Below are positions 1-7,989 of a stretch of DNA of 64,000 nucleotides, one piece after another. The translations under genes and the position numbers were made by a program. The notes under the pieces were generated by a model. It made no database searches and was not told the origin of the DNA. It saw only the letters and a program-made list of their open reading frames with translations. The stretch spans positions 300,087 to 364,086 of the forward strand of contig DATNEY010000009.1 of NCBI GenBank assembly GCA_035606665.1, given 5' to 3'. Every line of letters starts with the position of its first letter. Position 1 is the first letter of the stretch. Origin of the DNA: DASUGC01 sp035606665 (GTDB taxonomy: Bacteria; Acidobacteriota; Vicinamibacteria; Vicinamibacterales; SCN-69-37).

Positions 1-48
1 GGCTTCAGCCCGCCGGGCGTCCGGCGGCCTAAAGGCCAACGTCTACGG
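1..48. repeat. Double-hairpin intergenic repeat, cut by window start
   Basis: This GC-rich palindromic stretch ends in CTACGG and contains a GGCTTCAGCCCGCC arm followed by a weaker GGCC-TAAA-GGCC hairpin. It matches the organisation of the complete element at 55864-55923 and lies just past the 3' end of the carrier gene. The left part is missing because the window begins inside it. Confidence 0.6.
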
Positions 49-58
49 ATACCACGCG

Positions 59-1294
59 CTAGAAAAGCACGTAGCACAACACGGCGCCGAGGACGGCCAT
101 CGACAGGCCCCACGCCAGCAGCTGATTGAAGAACTTGCGCGTATCTGTGGTGCCCGCGCTTGCGATGCACAACGCACCGATTGTCGACAGCGGCGATACG
201 TCCACCAGATGTCCACCGATGTTCATCGACATCGCGATGCCGATGGCGCTCGCACCCGGGAGCTGCGCGGCCAGCCCGGGTACGAGCGGAAGAAACGCCG
301 GCAGCACGACGCCGGAGGTGCTGCTGTAGACGGACACGATGCCGGTGATCAGCGCGACGACGAACGTGACGGTGCCGGGATTCGACATTCGGGCGACCGT
401 GGACACCATCAGGTCGAGTCCCTGAAAGCGCTCGACGAGCGCGATGAGCACGGTGACGCCGCAAACCATCATGATCACTCGCCATGGCATCAACTTGATG
501 GCTTCGGCATCGTCGGCCGTGCCGGTGGCGACGAGCAGGACGGCCGCGACAAATGCCGCGAGGCCGACGTTGGCCTTGAGCACGAGCACGCTCAGAATGA
601 GCACGGCGATCACGCCGAGCGTGATCCACTGCTTCGTCAAGAAGGTCTTCTGGCCCTCGGGATCGACCACCTCGACCGTGCGATCGCGCGCGAACAGCTT
701 CAGGCCACCGAAGAGGAAGTACCCGGCGAACGCCATCAGCGCGTGAGCGCCCAGGTTGTAGAGGTACGCCTGCACCTCGAGTCCGGGCATCTGGTTTTTC
801 GTCATGATGCCGGAGACGATGATGCCGGTCGGCGCGAATGGCGAGAGCGCGCCGGAGTTCGCGCCGTTGCCGACCATGATGGCCATGAGAAAGAGCGGGA
901 TCTTCGCGCGCGTCGCCGTCGCCATCGCGATGGGCGTCAGGAGCGCGGCGGTGGCGATGTTGCCCGGGCCCATCGACGAGAGCGCCGCGCCAAGGACGAA
1001 GAACATGATCGGGATGGTTCCCGCGTTGCCGCGACAGACGCGGACGGCGTGATGCGTGAGCTGTGCGAGCGTACCGTTCTGCTGCGCCATCGCAAACACC
1101 AGCGTGACGCCGGTCAGCGTGAGAAACAGCTGGCTGGGAAAGCCGCTCATCACCGTAGTCACCGGCAGGCCGCCCATGTAGACGCCGACGATCCATGCGA
1201 ATGCGATCGACAGGACGCCGACGTTCAACCGGCTGAAGCAACTGATCAGGACGGCGATGGTCAGAGCGGAGACGGAAATCAGGGGGAGATTCAT
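59..1294 (-). CDS. MatC-like dicarboxylate carrier (SLC13/IT superfamily)
   Basis: This is a polytopic inner-membrane carrier of 411 residues with about ten to twelve hydrophobic segments and no signal peptide beyond the first helix. The N-terminal third resembles the MatC_N family of malonate/dicarboxylate carriers (residues 1-150, with a glycine-rich GPGNIATAALLTP stretch near 110). A second inverted-repeat-like half has the GVVLPAFLPLVPG and GGHLVDVSPLSTIG signatures near the C-terminus. The ATG overlaps the last 4 bp of the upstream FAD/Fe-S oxidase gene, so the two are probably translationally coupled and the carrier likely imports the oxidase substrate (a 2-hydroxy or dicarboxylic acid). 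Family is fairly clear; substrate is inferred. Confidence 0.8.
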   Translation of the reverse strand: MNLPLISVSALTIAVLISCFSRLNVGVLSIAFAWIVGVYMGGLPVTTVMSGFPSQLFLTLTGVTLVFAMAQQNGTLAQLTHHAVRVCRGNAGTIPIMFFVLGAALSSMGPGNIATAALLTPIAMATATRAKIPLFLMAIMVGNGANSGALSPFAPTGIIVSGIMTKNQMPGLEVQAYLYNLGAHALMAFAGYFLFGGLKLFARDRTVEVVDPEGQKTFLTKQWITLGVIAVLILSVLVLKANVGLAAFVAAVLLVATGTADDAEAIKLMPWRVIMMVCGVTVLIALVERFQGLDLMVSTVARMSNPGTVTFVVALITGIVSVYSSTSGVVLPAFLPLVPGLAAQLPGASAIGIAMSMNIGGHLVDVSPLSTIGALCIASAGTTDTRKFFNQLLAWGLSMAVLGAVLCYVLF

Positions 1295-4170
1295 GGTGTC
1301 GGGGTGAGCAGATTCTGTACGAGTTCGGCTGCGTGGTACGCGCGAATTCCCGTGAAGTCGGCGATCTGCTGGCGGCAGGAGGTGCCGCTGGCCACGATGA
1401 CGCCGCCGGCGCTCACGGCCCGCGCCGCGGGGAGGAGCCGGCGCTCGCCGATCGCCCGGGAGACGTCAAAGTGTTCCTTCATGTAGCCGAACGATCCAGC
1501 CATTCCACAGCAGCCGGCGTCGGGATCGACGACGGATGTGCCGGGAATTCGACCGAGCAGCGCCTTGGCGGTGGCAAGGTCGCCCATCGACTTCTGATGA
1601 CAGTGTCCGTGCAGCAACACCATGGACGGACCGTTTCGGAAGGGCAGTGAGATCCGGCCCGCGCGGCACTCGCCCTCGAGCCAGTCCTCGAACAGCCGGG
1701 ATCGCGCGGCCACTTCGCGTGCGCGCCGCCGGTCGTCGCCCGTAAGGAGATCCGGCGCGTCCTCCCGCACGGCGGAGAGGCAGCTCGGCTCGAGGAAAAT
1801 CAGCGTGCCGCCGGCTTCGGCGATGCTGTGCAGCCGCGCTGCATTCTCGCGCGCCCGTTCGCGCGCCTCGCCGAGCAGGCCCTGCGAAATCAGGGGCCTG
1901 CCGCAGCAGATGTTCGGCGCCAATGTGGGCCGCTGACCCAGACGCTGCATCACGTCCAGCGCGGCGACACCGATCTCGGGGTGAAAGTGATTCGTGAAGG
2001 TGTCGACGAAGAGAGAAATGAGCCCGGGGCTCGTTTCTGCCTTGGGTCGTTGAAGAAACGAGCCCCGGGCTCTTAGCGTTTGTCCAGCAAACGCCGGCAT
2101 CGTGCGCCGCCGATCGATTCCCAGCAGCCGCTCGTTCACCGTGCGCCCGAGTCCGGACCGCCCAATCGCATTCGCGACGGGTGCGAACCGGCTGCCCCAG
2201 CCGGCGAGACGATCGATCCGTCCGAGCGCGCGCGCTGACATCGGCGTGCCGCGCGTCTGCCAGTAGGACGACAGAAACTCGCTCTTCATCCGCCCGACGT
2301 CGACACCGACCGGGCACTCGCTCTTGCAGGCGCGGCATTCGAGGCACAGATCCAGGGCCGCCTTCACCGCGTCGTCCGCGAGTCCGGCCTCGCCAAGTTT
2401 GCCCGACAGTGCCAGTCTCAGTGCGTTCGCGCGCCCGCGGGTCGAGTGCGTTTCCTCCTTCGTCGCCATGAACGACGGGCACATCGTCCCCGACTGCGTC
2501 TTGCGGCAGGCGCCCAGCCCGCTGCACATCTCGACGGCGCCGGCGAAGCCCCCGTGCCCCGCGTAGTCGAACGTCGTCGCGACTTCCTCTGTGCGGTACG
2601 CCGCTCCGAAACGGAGATTGCTCGCGATGGGAGGCGCGTCGACGATCTTTCCTGGATTGAAGATCCCGTCGGGATCGAACGTGCGCTTGATCTCGCGGAA
2701 CGCTTCGTAGAGCGTGTCGCCGAACATGCGGGCCATGAACGGGCTCCGCACGAGGCCATCGCCGTGTTCGCCGGAGAGCGCGCCGCCGTACTTCAGCACC
2801 AGATCGGCGACATCCGAGGCAAGGGACTCGAAGGTGCGAACGCCGTCCGCCGTCTTCAGGTTCACAACGGGTCGGACATGGAGACAACCAACCGATGCGT
2901 GCGCGTACACACCGGCCTCCGTACCGTGCCGGCTGACGATCCCGAGCAGCTCGCGGATGTAGTCGCGGAGCCGCTCCGGAGCGACGGCCGCATCTTCAAC
3001 AAACGAAATGGCTTTCGCGTCGCCCCGCATCGACATCGACAGGCCGAGTGCGGCCTCACGCACGTGCCAGACGGCCTGCTGCGCGGCCGGCGTGATGGCG
3101 CGATGGCACACAATGCGAAGGCCACGCGCGCGCAGGTCGGTCTCGACGGCGTCGATCTTTGGAACGAGGTCTTCCACGCGATCGCCGGCAAACTCGACGC
3201 ACAGGAGCGCCGCGGGCTCGCCCTGGACGAACGTCTCACGCAGCCGGTGGAGATCGGCGTTCATCTTCGTGTGATTGAGGATGAACGCGTCCATCGCCTC
3301 GACCGCCGACGGCTTGTGCGCGAGCACGATCGGCGTCGCACCGAGCGCGTCGAGCAGATCGTCGAATTGCACTGCCAGCAGTACCTTCGCTGCAGGGAGC
3401 GGAACCAGCTTTAGCTTTGCTTCGAGGACGATGCCGAGCGTGCCCTCGGAGCCGACGAACAGGCGGGCCAGATTGAATGGCCGGCCCGGAACGAACTCGT
3501 CGAGGTTGTAGCCTCCCACGCGCCGCAGGACTTTGGGGAATCGTCGCTCGATCTCTGCTGCGTGCGTGGCCGCCAGTTCGAGGACCTTCTGGTCGCAGGC
3601 CGACCCTCCATGGCCGGCCGTCGGCCTCTCCCGGCAATGCACGACACTCCCGTCCCCGAGCAGGACCTCGAGCTCGAGCACGTGATCGATCGTCTTGCCA
3701 TATACGACCGACCGTGCGCCCGCCGAGTTGTTCGCGATCATCCCTCCGACGGTCGCGCGGCTCGCGCTGGAGATATCCGGTGCAAACCGGAGGCGGTGTT
3801 GCGCGAGCGCGCCGTTGAGATCGTCGAGCACAATGCCCGGCTCCACGCGCGCCCATCGCTCGACTGCATTCACCTCGAGCAGGCGATTGAAGTGCTTCGA
3901 CGTATCGACGATGAGGCCGGCGCCGATGCACTGGCCGGCCTGCGACGTGCCGCCACCTCGCATCGTGACGGAGCAGCCATGCCTGCGGCAGGCAGCCACG
4001 ATGCGGGCCAGATCCTCACGCGTCTTCGGAACAACGACGCCGACGGGCTGGATCTGGTACACGCTCGCGTCAGTTGAGTAGAGCGCGCGCGACAGCGCAT
4101 CGAAGCGCACTTCGCCTTCGAGACTCGCGAGGTCGCGCGAGAGGGCCGTGACGTCGATGTGCCGCTCCAT
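1291..4170 (-). CDS. FAD-linked 2-hydroxyacid dehydrogenase fused to Fe-S/CCG domain
   Basis: This is a 959-residue two-part flavoprotein of the GlcD/Dld type joined to a GlpC/LutA-like electron-transfer half, as in YdiJ-like D-2-hydroxyglutarate or D-lactate dehydrogenases. The FAD-binding PCMH domain spans about residues 35-260 (VTMRGGGTSQAGQ, IANNSAGARSVVYGKT, FVGSEGTLGI) and is followed by the FAD-oxidase C domain (SGEHGDGLVR near 455). Two cysteine clusters lie at about 540-620 (CLECRACKSECPVG is one), and two CCG motifs sit near 745 (CCGRPL) and 910 (CCGMAGSFGY). It oxidises a 2-hydroxyacid and passes electrons to the respiratory chain. A palindromic insertion at 2020-2072 encodes part of the linker between the Fe-S and CCG domains. 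The 4-bp overlap with the MatC-like carrier implies an operon. Exact substrate is unknown. Confidence 0.88.
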   Translation of the reverse strand: MERHIDVTALSRDLASLEGEVRFDALSRALYSTDASVYQIQPVGVVVPKTREDLARIVAACRRHGCSVTMRGGGTSQAGQCIGAGLIVDTSKHFNRLLEVNAVERWARVEPGIVLDDLNGALAQHRLRFAPDISSASRATVGGMIANNSAGARSVVYGKTIDHVLELEVLLGDGSVVHCRERPTAGHGGSACDQKVLELAATHAAEIERRFPKVLRRVGGYNLDEFVPGRPFNLARLFVGSEGTLGIVLEAKLKLVPLPAAKVLLAVQFDDLLDALGATPIVLAHKPSAVEAMDAFILNHTKMNADLHRLRETFVQGEPAALLCVEFAGDRVEDLVPKIDAVETDLRARGLRIVCHRAITPAAQQAVWHVREAALGLSMSMRGDAKAISFVEDAAVAPERLRDYIRELLGIVSRHGTEAGVYAHASVGCLHVRPVVNLKTADGVRTFESLASDVADLVLKYGGALSGEHGDGLVRSPFMARMFGDTLYEAFREIKRTFDPDGIFNPGKIVDAPPIASNLRFGAAYRTEEVATTFDYAGHGGFAGAVEMCSGLGACRKTQSGTMCPSFMATKEETHSTRGRANALRLALSGKLGEAGLADDAVKAALDLCLECRACKSECPVGVDVGRMKSEFLSSYWQTRGTPMSARALGRIDRLAGWGSRFAPVANAIGRSGLGRTVNERLLGIDRRRTMPAFAGQTLRARGSFLQRPKAETSPGLISLFVDTFTNHFHPEIGVAALDVMQRLGQRPTLAPNICCGRPLISQGLLGEARERARENAARLHSIAEAGGTLIFLEPSCLSAVREDAPDLLTGDDRRRAREVAARSRLFEDWLEGECRAGRISLPFRNGPSMVLLHGHCHQKSMGDLATAKALLGRIPGTSVVDPDAGCCGMAGSFGYMKEHFDVSRAIGERRLLPAARAVSAGGVIVASGTSCRQQIADFTGIRAYHAAELVQNLLTPTP
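2020..2072. repeat. Perfect inverted repeat inside a coding region
   Basis: Two perfect 19-base complementary arms (2020-2038 and 2054-2072) are separated by a 15-base loop (2039-2053). The arms carry CCCGGG cores. The element lies wholly inside the FAD/Fe-S oxidase gene and is read in frame without a stop. It encodes about 18 residues (roughly ARGSFLQRPKAETSPGLI) in the linker just before the LFVDTF start of the CCG domain. It looks like a palindromic element inserted in a tolerant linker. Confidence 0.85.
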
Positions 4171-4190
4171 GAACGGCGCTGATTATGGCA

Positions 4191-4319
4191 GGTGACGACG
4201 GGTAACGACTGGTAACGACTGGTCCGTGGAACCTGCTTTGCGAGTCTCCAAATCGATTTGTTGGTAATCGATAGTTCGCTCTTCGGACCGGTCGTCACCG
4301 GTCGTCACCTGTCGTTACC
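4191..4319. promoter_or_regulatory. Divergent control region with six 10-bp repeats as inverted repeat
   Basis: The 169-bp space between the divergent oxidase and aminotransferase genes holds an inverted repeat of two 36-base arms, 4191-4226 and 4284-4319, with 30 of 36 positions complementary. All mismatches are transitions. Each arm is three direct copies of a 10-bp unit close to GGTRACGACN. The copies repeat at exactly one helical turn, as expected for cooperative binding of a regulator on one DNA face. The 57-bp spacer contains AAATCGATTT (4250-4259). The regulatory role is inferred. Confidence 0.55.
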
Positions 4320-4339
4320 GGTGAGATACGATTTCCCTC

Positions 4340-5533
4340 GTGCCAAATCTCGGCCGTCATTTCCTGCAGATACCGGGACCCACCAACACACCCGATCGCA
4401 TCCTGCGCGCGTTGTCCGAGCCGACGATCGATCACCGCGGTCCGGCATTCGCCGCGCTCGGCCGCGAGGTGCTCGACGGCCTGAAGGGAATCTTCCGGAC
4501 GACTCAGCCCGTCGTGATCTATCCGGCATCCGGCAGCGGCGCGTGGGAAGCATCGCTCGTGAACACACTCTCGCCGGGCGACTCGGTGCTGGCCTTCGAC
4601 ATCGGCGAGTTCTCGAAGAACTGGGCCGAGGTCGCGCGCCGGCTCGGTCTCGAGGTCGAGGTGATGCCGGGCGATTGGCGCCGTGGCGTGGATCCGGATG
4701 AAGTCGGCCGGCGGCTCGGCGCCGATACGAACCGTCAAATCAAGGCGTTACTCGTCGTCCACAACGAAACGTCCACGGGAGTGACGTCGCGTCTGCCAGA
4801 AATTCGCCGCGCGATGGACCGCGCGAATCATCCAGCGCTCTTGCTCGTGGACGCAGTCTCATCGATCGGATCGATCGATCTTCGTCACGACGAGTGGGGC
4901 ATCGACGTCACGCTTGCCGGGTCGCAGAAAGGCCTGATGCTGCCGCCGGGCTTGAGTTTCAACGCGATCAGCGCGAAGGCGCTCGCCTCGTCGAAGACCG
5001 CGAAGCTGCCGCGCGCGTACTGGGCGTGGGACGCGATGTTGGCATCGAACGCCGGCGGCTATTTCCCGACGACGCCAGCGACGAACATGCTGTTCGGTCT
5101 GCGGGAAGCCCTGCGGATGTTGAACGAAGAGGGACTGCAGTACGTGTTCGCGCGACACCGCCGGCTGGCCGAAGCCGCGCGAGCGGCAGTGCGAGCGTGG
5201 GGTCTGGACATTCTCTGTGAGCGTGAGGACGAGTTCAGTCCGGTTGTGACGACCGTGATGATGCCCGCCGGTCACGACGCGGACGCGTTTCGGCAGGTTG
5301 TGCTCGATCGCTACAACATGTCGCTCGGATCGGGGCTCGGCCGGCTCAGAGGAAAGGCGTTTCGAATCGGCCACCTCGGCGATTTCGGCGACCTCATGCT
5401 CATCGGGACGCTCGGTGGTGTGGAGCTCGGACTCGCGGCTGCGGGCGTACCGCACAAGCCCGGTGGTGTGGCCGCGGCGATGTCGGCGCTCGCGGAGGAG
5501 CCGGCCCTGAGTGGCCGGCCTACGTTCCGGTGA
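4340..5533 (+). CDS. Serine-glyoxylate/alanine-glyoxylate aminotransferase (class V)
   Basis: This is a cytoplasmic PLP enzyme of 397 residues, a full-length class V aminotransferase that would convert glyoxylate to glycine using serine or alanine. The start is GTG at 4340; the family opening PGPTNTP follows at residue 12. Key residues are D171 in LLVDAVSSIG (PLP ring-nitrogen contact) and Lys197 in GSQKGLMLPPG (Schiff base). The ASGSGAWE segment near 65 matches the cofactor phosphate region. Divergent pairing with a 2-hydroxyacid oxidase fits glycolate to glyoxylate to glycine chemistry. The 3' end overlaps the convergent enoyl-CoA hydratase gene by 14 bp. Choice of amino donor is inferred. 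Confidence 0.88.
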   Translation: MPNLGRHFLQIPGPTNTPDRILRALSEPTIDHRGPAFAALGREVLDGLKGIFRTTQPVVIYPASGSGAWEASLVNTLSPGDSVLAFDIGEFSKNWAEVARRLGLEVEVMPGDWRRGVDPDEVGRRLGADTNRQIKALLVVHNETSTGVTSRLPEIRRAMDRANHPALLLVDAVSSIGSIDLRHDEWGIDVTLAGSQKGLMLPPGLSFNAISAKALASSKTAKLPRAYWAWDAMLASNAGGYFPTTPATNMLFGLREALRMLNEEGLQYVFARHRRLAEAARAAVRAWGLDILCEREDEFSPVVTTVMMPAGHDADAFRQVVLDRYNMSLGSGLGRLRGKAFRIGHLGDFGDLMLIGTLGGVELGLAAAGVPHKPGGVAAAMSALAEEPALSGRPTFR

Positions 5534-6302
5534 ACTTTGGCGGCCGCTTTGCCAGGAACGCCGACACTCCTTCACGGAAGTCATCGCTGGCATAACAGTC
5601 CGCCACTGCGTCGGCGACGCGGGAAGGGTCCCCGATGTGTTGTTCGCGCAAGGCAGACAGGGCAGCCTTGGCGGCCCGAATAGTGAGCGGGGCGTTCCGC
5701 TCGATCGCGGCGCAGAAGTCCTCCACCACGCCCTTGATCCGGTCAGGCTCCGCGATTTTCGAGACCGCGCCGCAGGAGACCGCTTCGGCGGCGCCGATGA
5801 AACTGCCCGTAATCAGCATCGAACAGGCGCGTCCAAACCCGAAATGGTCGACCAGCCGCGACGTGTTCTCGAACGAGAGCGCGTTTCCGAGCGTACGGGC
5901 GATGGGCACGCCGAATTTCGCGTCAGGCGTGCAGATGCGCAGGTCGCACGCGAGCGCGATCGCGCAGCCCCCGCCTGCGGCTATGCCTTCCACCTGCGCG
6001 ATGGTTGGCACGCGCACGGTCTCGAGCCGTGCAACGCACGCCTCCAGGCGCCGCTCGTACGCAATGCCGTCTTCGCGTGAACGGAATCCCTCGAACTGAC
6101 TGATGTCCGTGCCGGTGCAGAACGTCCCACCCGACGCTCGAATGACGAACGTGCGGATGCCCGCGTCCGCGTCAACCCGATCGCACGCCTCGACGAGCGC
6201 GTCGTACATCGCCCAGGTCATCGCGTTGCCGGCCTCGGGGCGGCCGATCGTGAAGAACGCTGTCGTGCCCTTCTGCGAGAATGTGGTCGGCGATGAGCTC
6301 AT
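5520..6302 (-). CDS. Enoyl-CoA hydratase/isomerase family protein
   Basis: A 260-residue crotonase-fold protein of typical family length. The two oxyanion-hole segments are visible: FCTGTDISQF near residue 60 (usually FCAGADL) and EGIAAGGGCAIALACDLRI near 105. The usual active-site Glu positions are not clearly conserved, so it may act as an isomerase or on an unusual acyl-CoA. It overlaps the convergent aminotransferase gene by 14 bp and is divergent from the CoA-transferase gene 67 bp away, which could supply or use its acyl-CoA. Family assignment is secure; substrate is not known. Confidence 0.85.
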   Translation of the reverse strand: MSSSPTTFSQKGTTAFFTIGRPEAGNAMTWAMYDALVEACDRVDADAGIRTFVIRASGGTFCTGTDISQFEGFRSREDGIAYERRLEACVARLETVRVPTIAQVEGIAAGGGCAIALACDLRICTPDAKFGVPIARTLGNALSFENTSRLVDHFGFGRACSMLITGSFIGAAEAVSCGAVSKIAEPDRIKGVVEDFCAAIERNAPLTIRAAKAALSALREQHIGDPSRVADAVADCYASDDFREGVSAFLAKRPPKFTGT

Positions 6303-6327
6303 GGGTCAGCACAATCCTTACATGGAG

Positions 6328-6363
6328 GCCGGGTCAGGTGAAGGCCGGATCTTCAGACCCGGC
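6328..6363. promoter_or_regulatory. 8-bp inverted repeat just before CoA-transferase start
   Basis: GCCGGGTC (6328-6335) and GACCCGGC (6356-6363) are exact complements 20 bases apart. The right arm ends 6 bases before the ATG at 6370, where a ribosome binding site should lie. It could form an mRNA hairpin affecting initiation or be an operator for the divergent pair. No experimental basis. Confidence 0.35.
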
Positions 6364-6369
6364 AACTAG

Positions 6370-7542
6370 ATGACACCTCTCTCCGGCATCCGCGTACTCG
6401 AGCTCGGCCAGGTCATGGCCGGGCCGTACTGCGCGATGCAGCTCGCCGATCTTGGCGCGGACGTAATAAAGGTGGAGCCGCCTGATGGCGATCCGGCGCG
6501 CTACATGGGCCAGCGCGTTGGGACCGACAGTACCGGCTTCGCGGCGCTCAATCGCGGCAAACGCGACATCGTCCTGGATCTGAAGACGGTCGACGGGCGA
6601 GCGGCGGTAAAGCGGCTCGCCGCGCGGGCGGACATCCTGATCGAGAACTTTCGTCCGGGCGTGATGGCCGCGTTTGGCCTGGACTACGCGGCAATCGCCG
6701 CCGTCAATCCACGTCTCATCTATGCGTCGATTTCCGGATACGGTCAGACCGGACCCGACGCCGGGAAGGGTGGTTTCGATCTCATCGCGCAGGGTGCGTC
6801 GGGTCTCATGTCGGTGACCGGCGAGCCCGGCGGCGCGCCGATGAAAACCGGCGTTCCGCTGACGGATCTCGGGGCCGGGCTCTTCGCGCTCGCCGCCATC
6901 CTCGCCGCGCTTCACCATCGTCACGTGTCGGGTCGCGGACAGTACATCGACACATCACTGATCGAGGCCGGGCTCGCGTTGTCGGTGTGGGAGTCGGCGG
7001 AACACTTCGCCGGAGCCACGCCGCAGGCGCTTGGATCGGCGCACCGTTTTCTTGCGCCGTATCAGGCGATCCGCTGCTCGGACGGGCACATCACGATTGG
7101 CGCCGGCACGGATCGACTGTTCGCCGCGCTGGCTCGTGCGCTCGGCCATTCGGAGTGGACGCGCGACGAGCGCTTCGAGGAAGCGGCCGCGCGCCTGCGC
7201 AATCGCGCGACTCTCATCGAGCTCATCGAGCAGGTGACGGCCGGTCAGCCGCGTGCCGTTTGGCTCACGCTGTTGTCGTCGCAGGGAATTCCGTGCGGAC
7301 CGATCAACTCGTACGCCGAGGCGTTCGCGGATCCGCACGTGGCGGCACGCGGGATGGTCGTGGAATCAACGCATCCGACGCTGGGCACGACGCGCACGGT
7401 CGGGACGCCGATGAAGATGTCTGACACGCCCGCCGTCCCGAGTGGGCGCGCGCCTCAGCTGGGTGAGCACACCACGGAGGTGCTGCGCGAAGCGGGTTTC
7501 AGTGAGGACGAGATCGATCGAATCCGTACCGGGCCTTCGTAG
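6370..7542 (+). CDS. Family III acyl-CoA transferase (CaiB/BaiF)
   Basis: A 390-residue cytoplasmic CoA-transferase that moves CoA between carboxylic acids through an enzyme-bound aspartyl-CoA thioester. The N-terminal Rossmann-like part shows GIRVLELGQVMAGPYC and GADVIKVEPP. The catalytic Asp is at about residue 166 in GVPLTDLGAGLFAL, and the family pattern LIYASISGYGQTGP precedes it. Length is normal for formyl-CoA or succinyl-CoA:carboxylate transferases. Neighbouring enoyl-CoA hydratase and hydroxyacid genes suggest a role in activating a small organic acid, but donor and acceptor cannot be read from sequence. Confidence 0.9.
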   Translation: MTPLSGIRVLELGQVMAGPYCAMQLADLGADVIKVEPPDGDPARYMGQRVGTDSTGFAALNRGKRDIVLDLKTVDGRAAVKRLAARADILIENFRPGVMAAFGLDYAAIAAVNPRLIYASISGYGQTGPDAGKGGFDLIAQGASGLMSVTGEPGGAPMKTGVPLTDLGAGLFALAAILAALHHRHVSGRGQYIDTSLIEAGLALSVWESAEHFAGATPQALGSAHRFLAPYQAIRCSDGHITIGAGTDRLFAALARALGHSEWTRDERFEEAAARLRNRATLIELIEQVTAGQPRAVWLTLLSSQGIPCGPINSYAEAFADPHVAARGMVVESTHPTLGTTRTVGTPMKMSDTPAVPSGRAPQLGEHTTEVLREAGFSEDEIDRIRTGPS

Positions 7543-7564
7543 GCGGCGGGTTTCAGCCCGCCGC
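7543..7564. terminator. Hairpin between convergent genes (half of double-hairpin repeat)
   Basis: GCGGCGGG (7543-7550) and CCCGCCGC (7557-7564) form a perfect 8-bp stem with loop TTTCAG. It lies directly after the CoA-transferase stop and before the stop of the convergent membrane-protein gene. It is a single-hairpin relative of the repeats at 53685 and 55864 and may terminate transcription from both sides, although there is no T-run. Confidence 0.45.
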
Positions 7565-7569
7565 GCGAC

Positions 7570-7911
7570 CTAGCCCTGACGCCTGATGCCCAGCGCCACG
7601 CACAGCCATCCGACCGTCAGGCAGCCGAACCCGACGAACATCACCACCAGCGACTCCGCCGATGCGACGGCCACCTGCTGCCAGTTGATGGGCTGCGTAG
7701 CCCGCGAGATCCACATCAGTTCGTTGATGGCGCCTCCGCATGCGCCGCCCAGCGCTGCGAAGATCGCGGCCAGCGAAAGAGGTCGCATGAGGGCCAACCG
7801 GGCCTCGCTTGGTTTGATCGCGTACATGACGCCCACAAACATCGGGGCCAGGACGACCGCCATGCTCAGGAGGGCGAGGATGCCTGCGTTGGCGAAGGTG
7901 CTCATGGGCAT
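7570..7911 (-). CDS. Small four-helix membrane protein, function unknown
   Basis: About 113 residues with four hydrophobic segments (near 6-27, 42-62, 76-95 and 95-110) separated by a short polar loop containing KPSEARLAL. I do not recognise a family. A GTG 36 bases upstream is in frame, but it would put a perfect palindrome (7940-7955) inside the coding region. The ATG codons at 7911 or 7905 are therefore preferred. It is divergent from the ECF sigma gene, so it may be a sigma-linked membrane component, by position only. Confidence 0.55.
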   Translation of the reverse strand: MPMSTFANAGILALLSMAVVLAPMFVGVMYAIKPSEARLALMRPLSLAAIFAALGGACGGAINELMWISRATQPINWQQVAVASAESLVVMFVGFGCLTVGWLCVALGIRRQG

Positions 7912-7939
7912 GATCTGAATAACGAGCGAGACGGCCGGC

Positions 7940-7955
7940 CGTGACACGTGTCACG
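7940..7955. promoter_or_regulatory. Perfect 16-bp palindrome in divergent intergenic region
   Basis: CGTGACACGTGTCACG is a perfect palindrome centred between the membrane-protein start (7911) and the sigma-factor start (7990), about 28 and 34 bases away. A palindrome of this length at that position is a good operator candidate for a dimeric repressor controlling both genes. No regulator gene is adjacent. Confidence 0.5.
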
Positions 7956-7989
7956 CCGCGCCCTGCCGTGCGTTAATAGGGTTGCGGGC

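Noticed and set aside
209..1486. A 425-residue rightward frame opposite the MatC-like carrier and oxidase start
   Set aside because: It is rich in Arg, His, Asp and Gly with no domain, and lies antisense to two well-supported genes.
1466..2887. A 473-residue leftward frame inside the oxidase gene
   Set aside because: Same strand, other frame; composition is Arg-rich and the real frame carries conserved Fe-S motifs.
4191..4319. A CRISPR array in the repeated intergenic region
   Set aside because: The 10-bp units are contiguous with no spacers and no cas genes are in the window.
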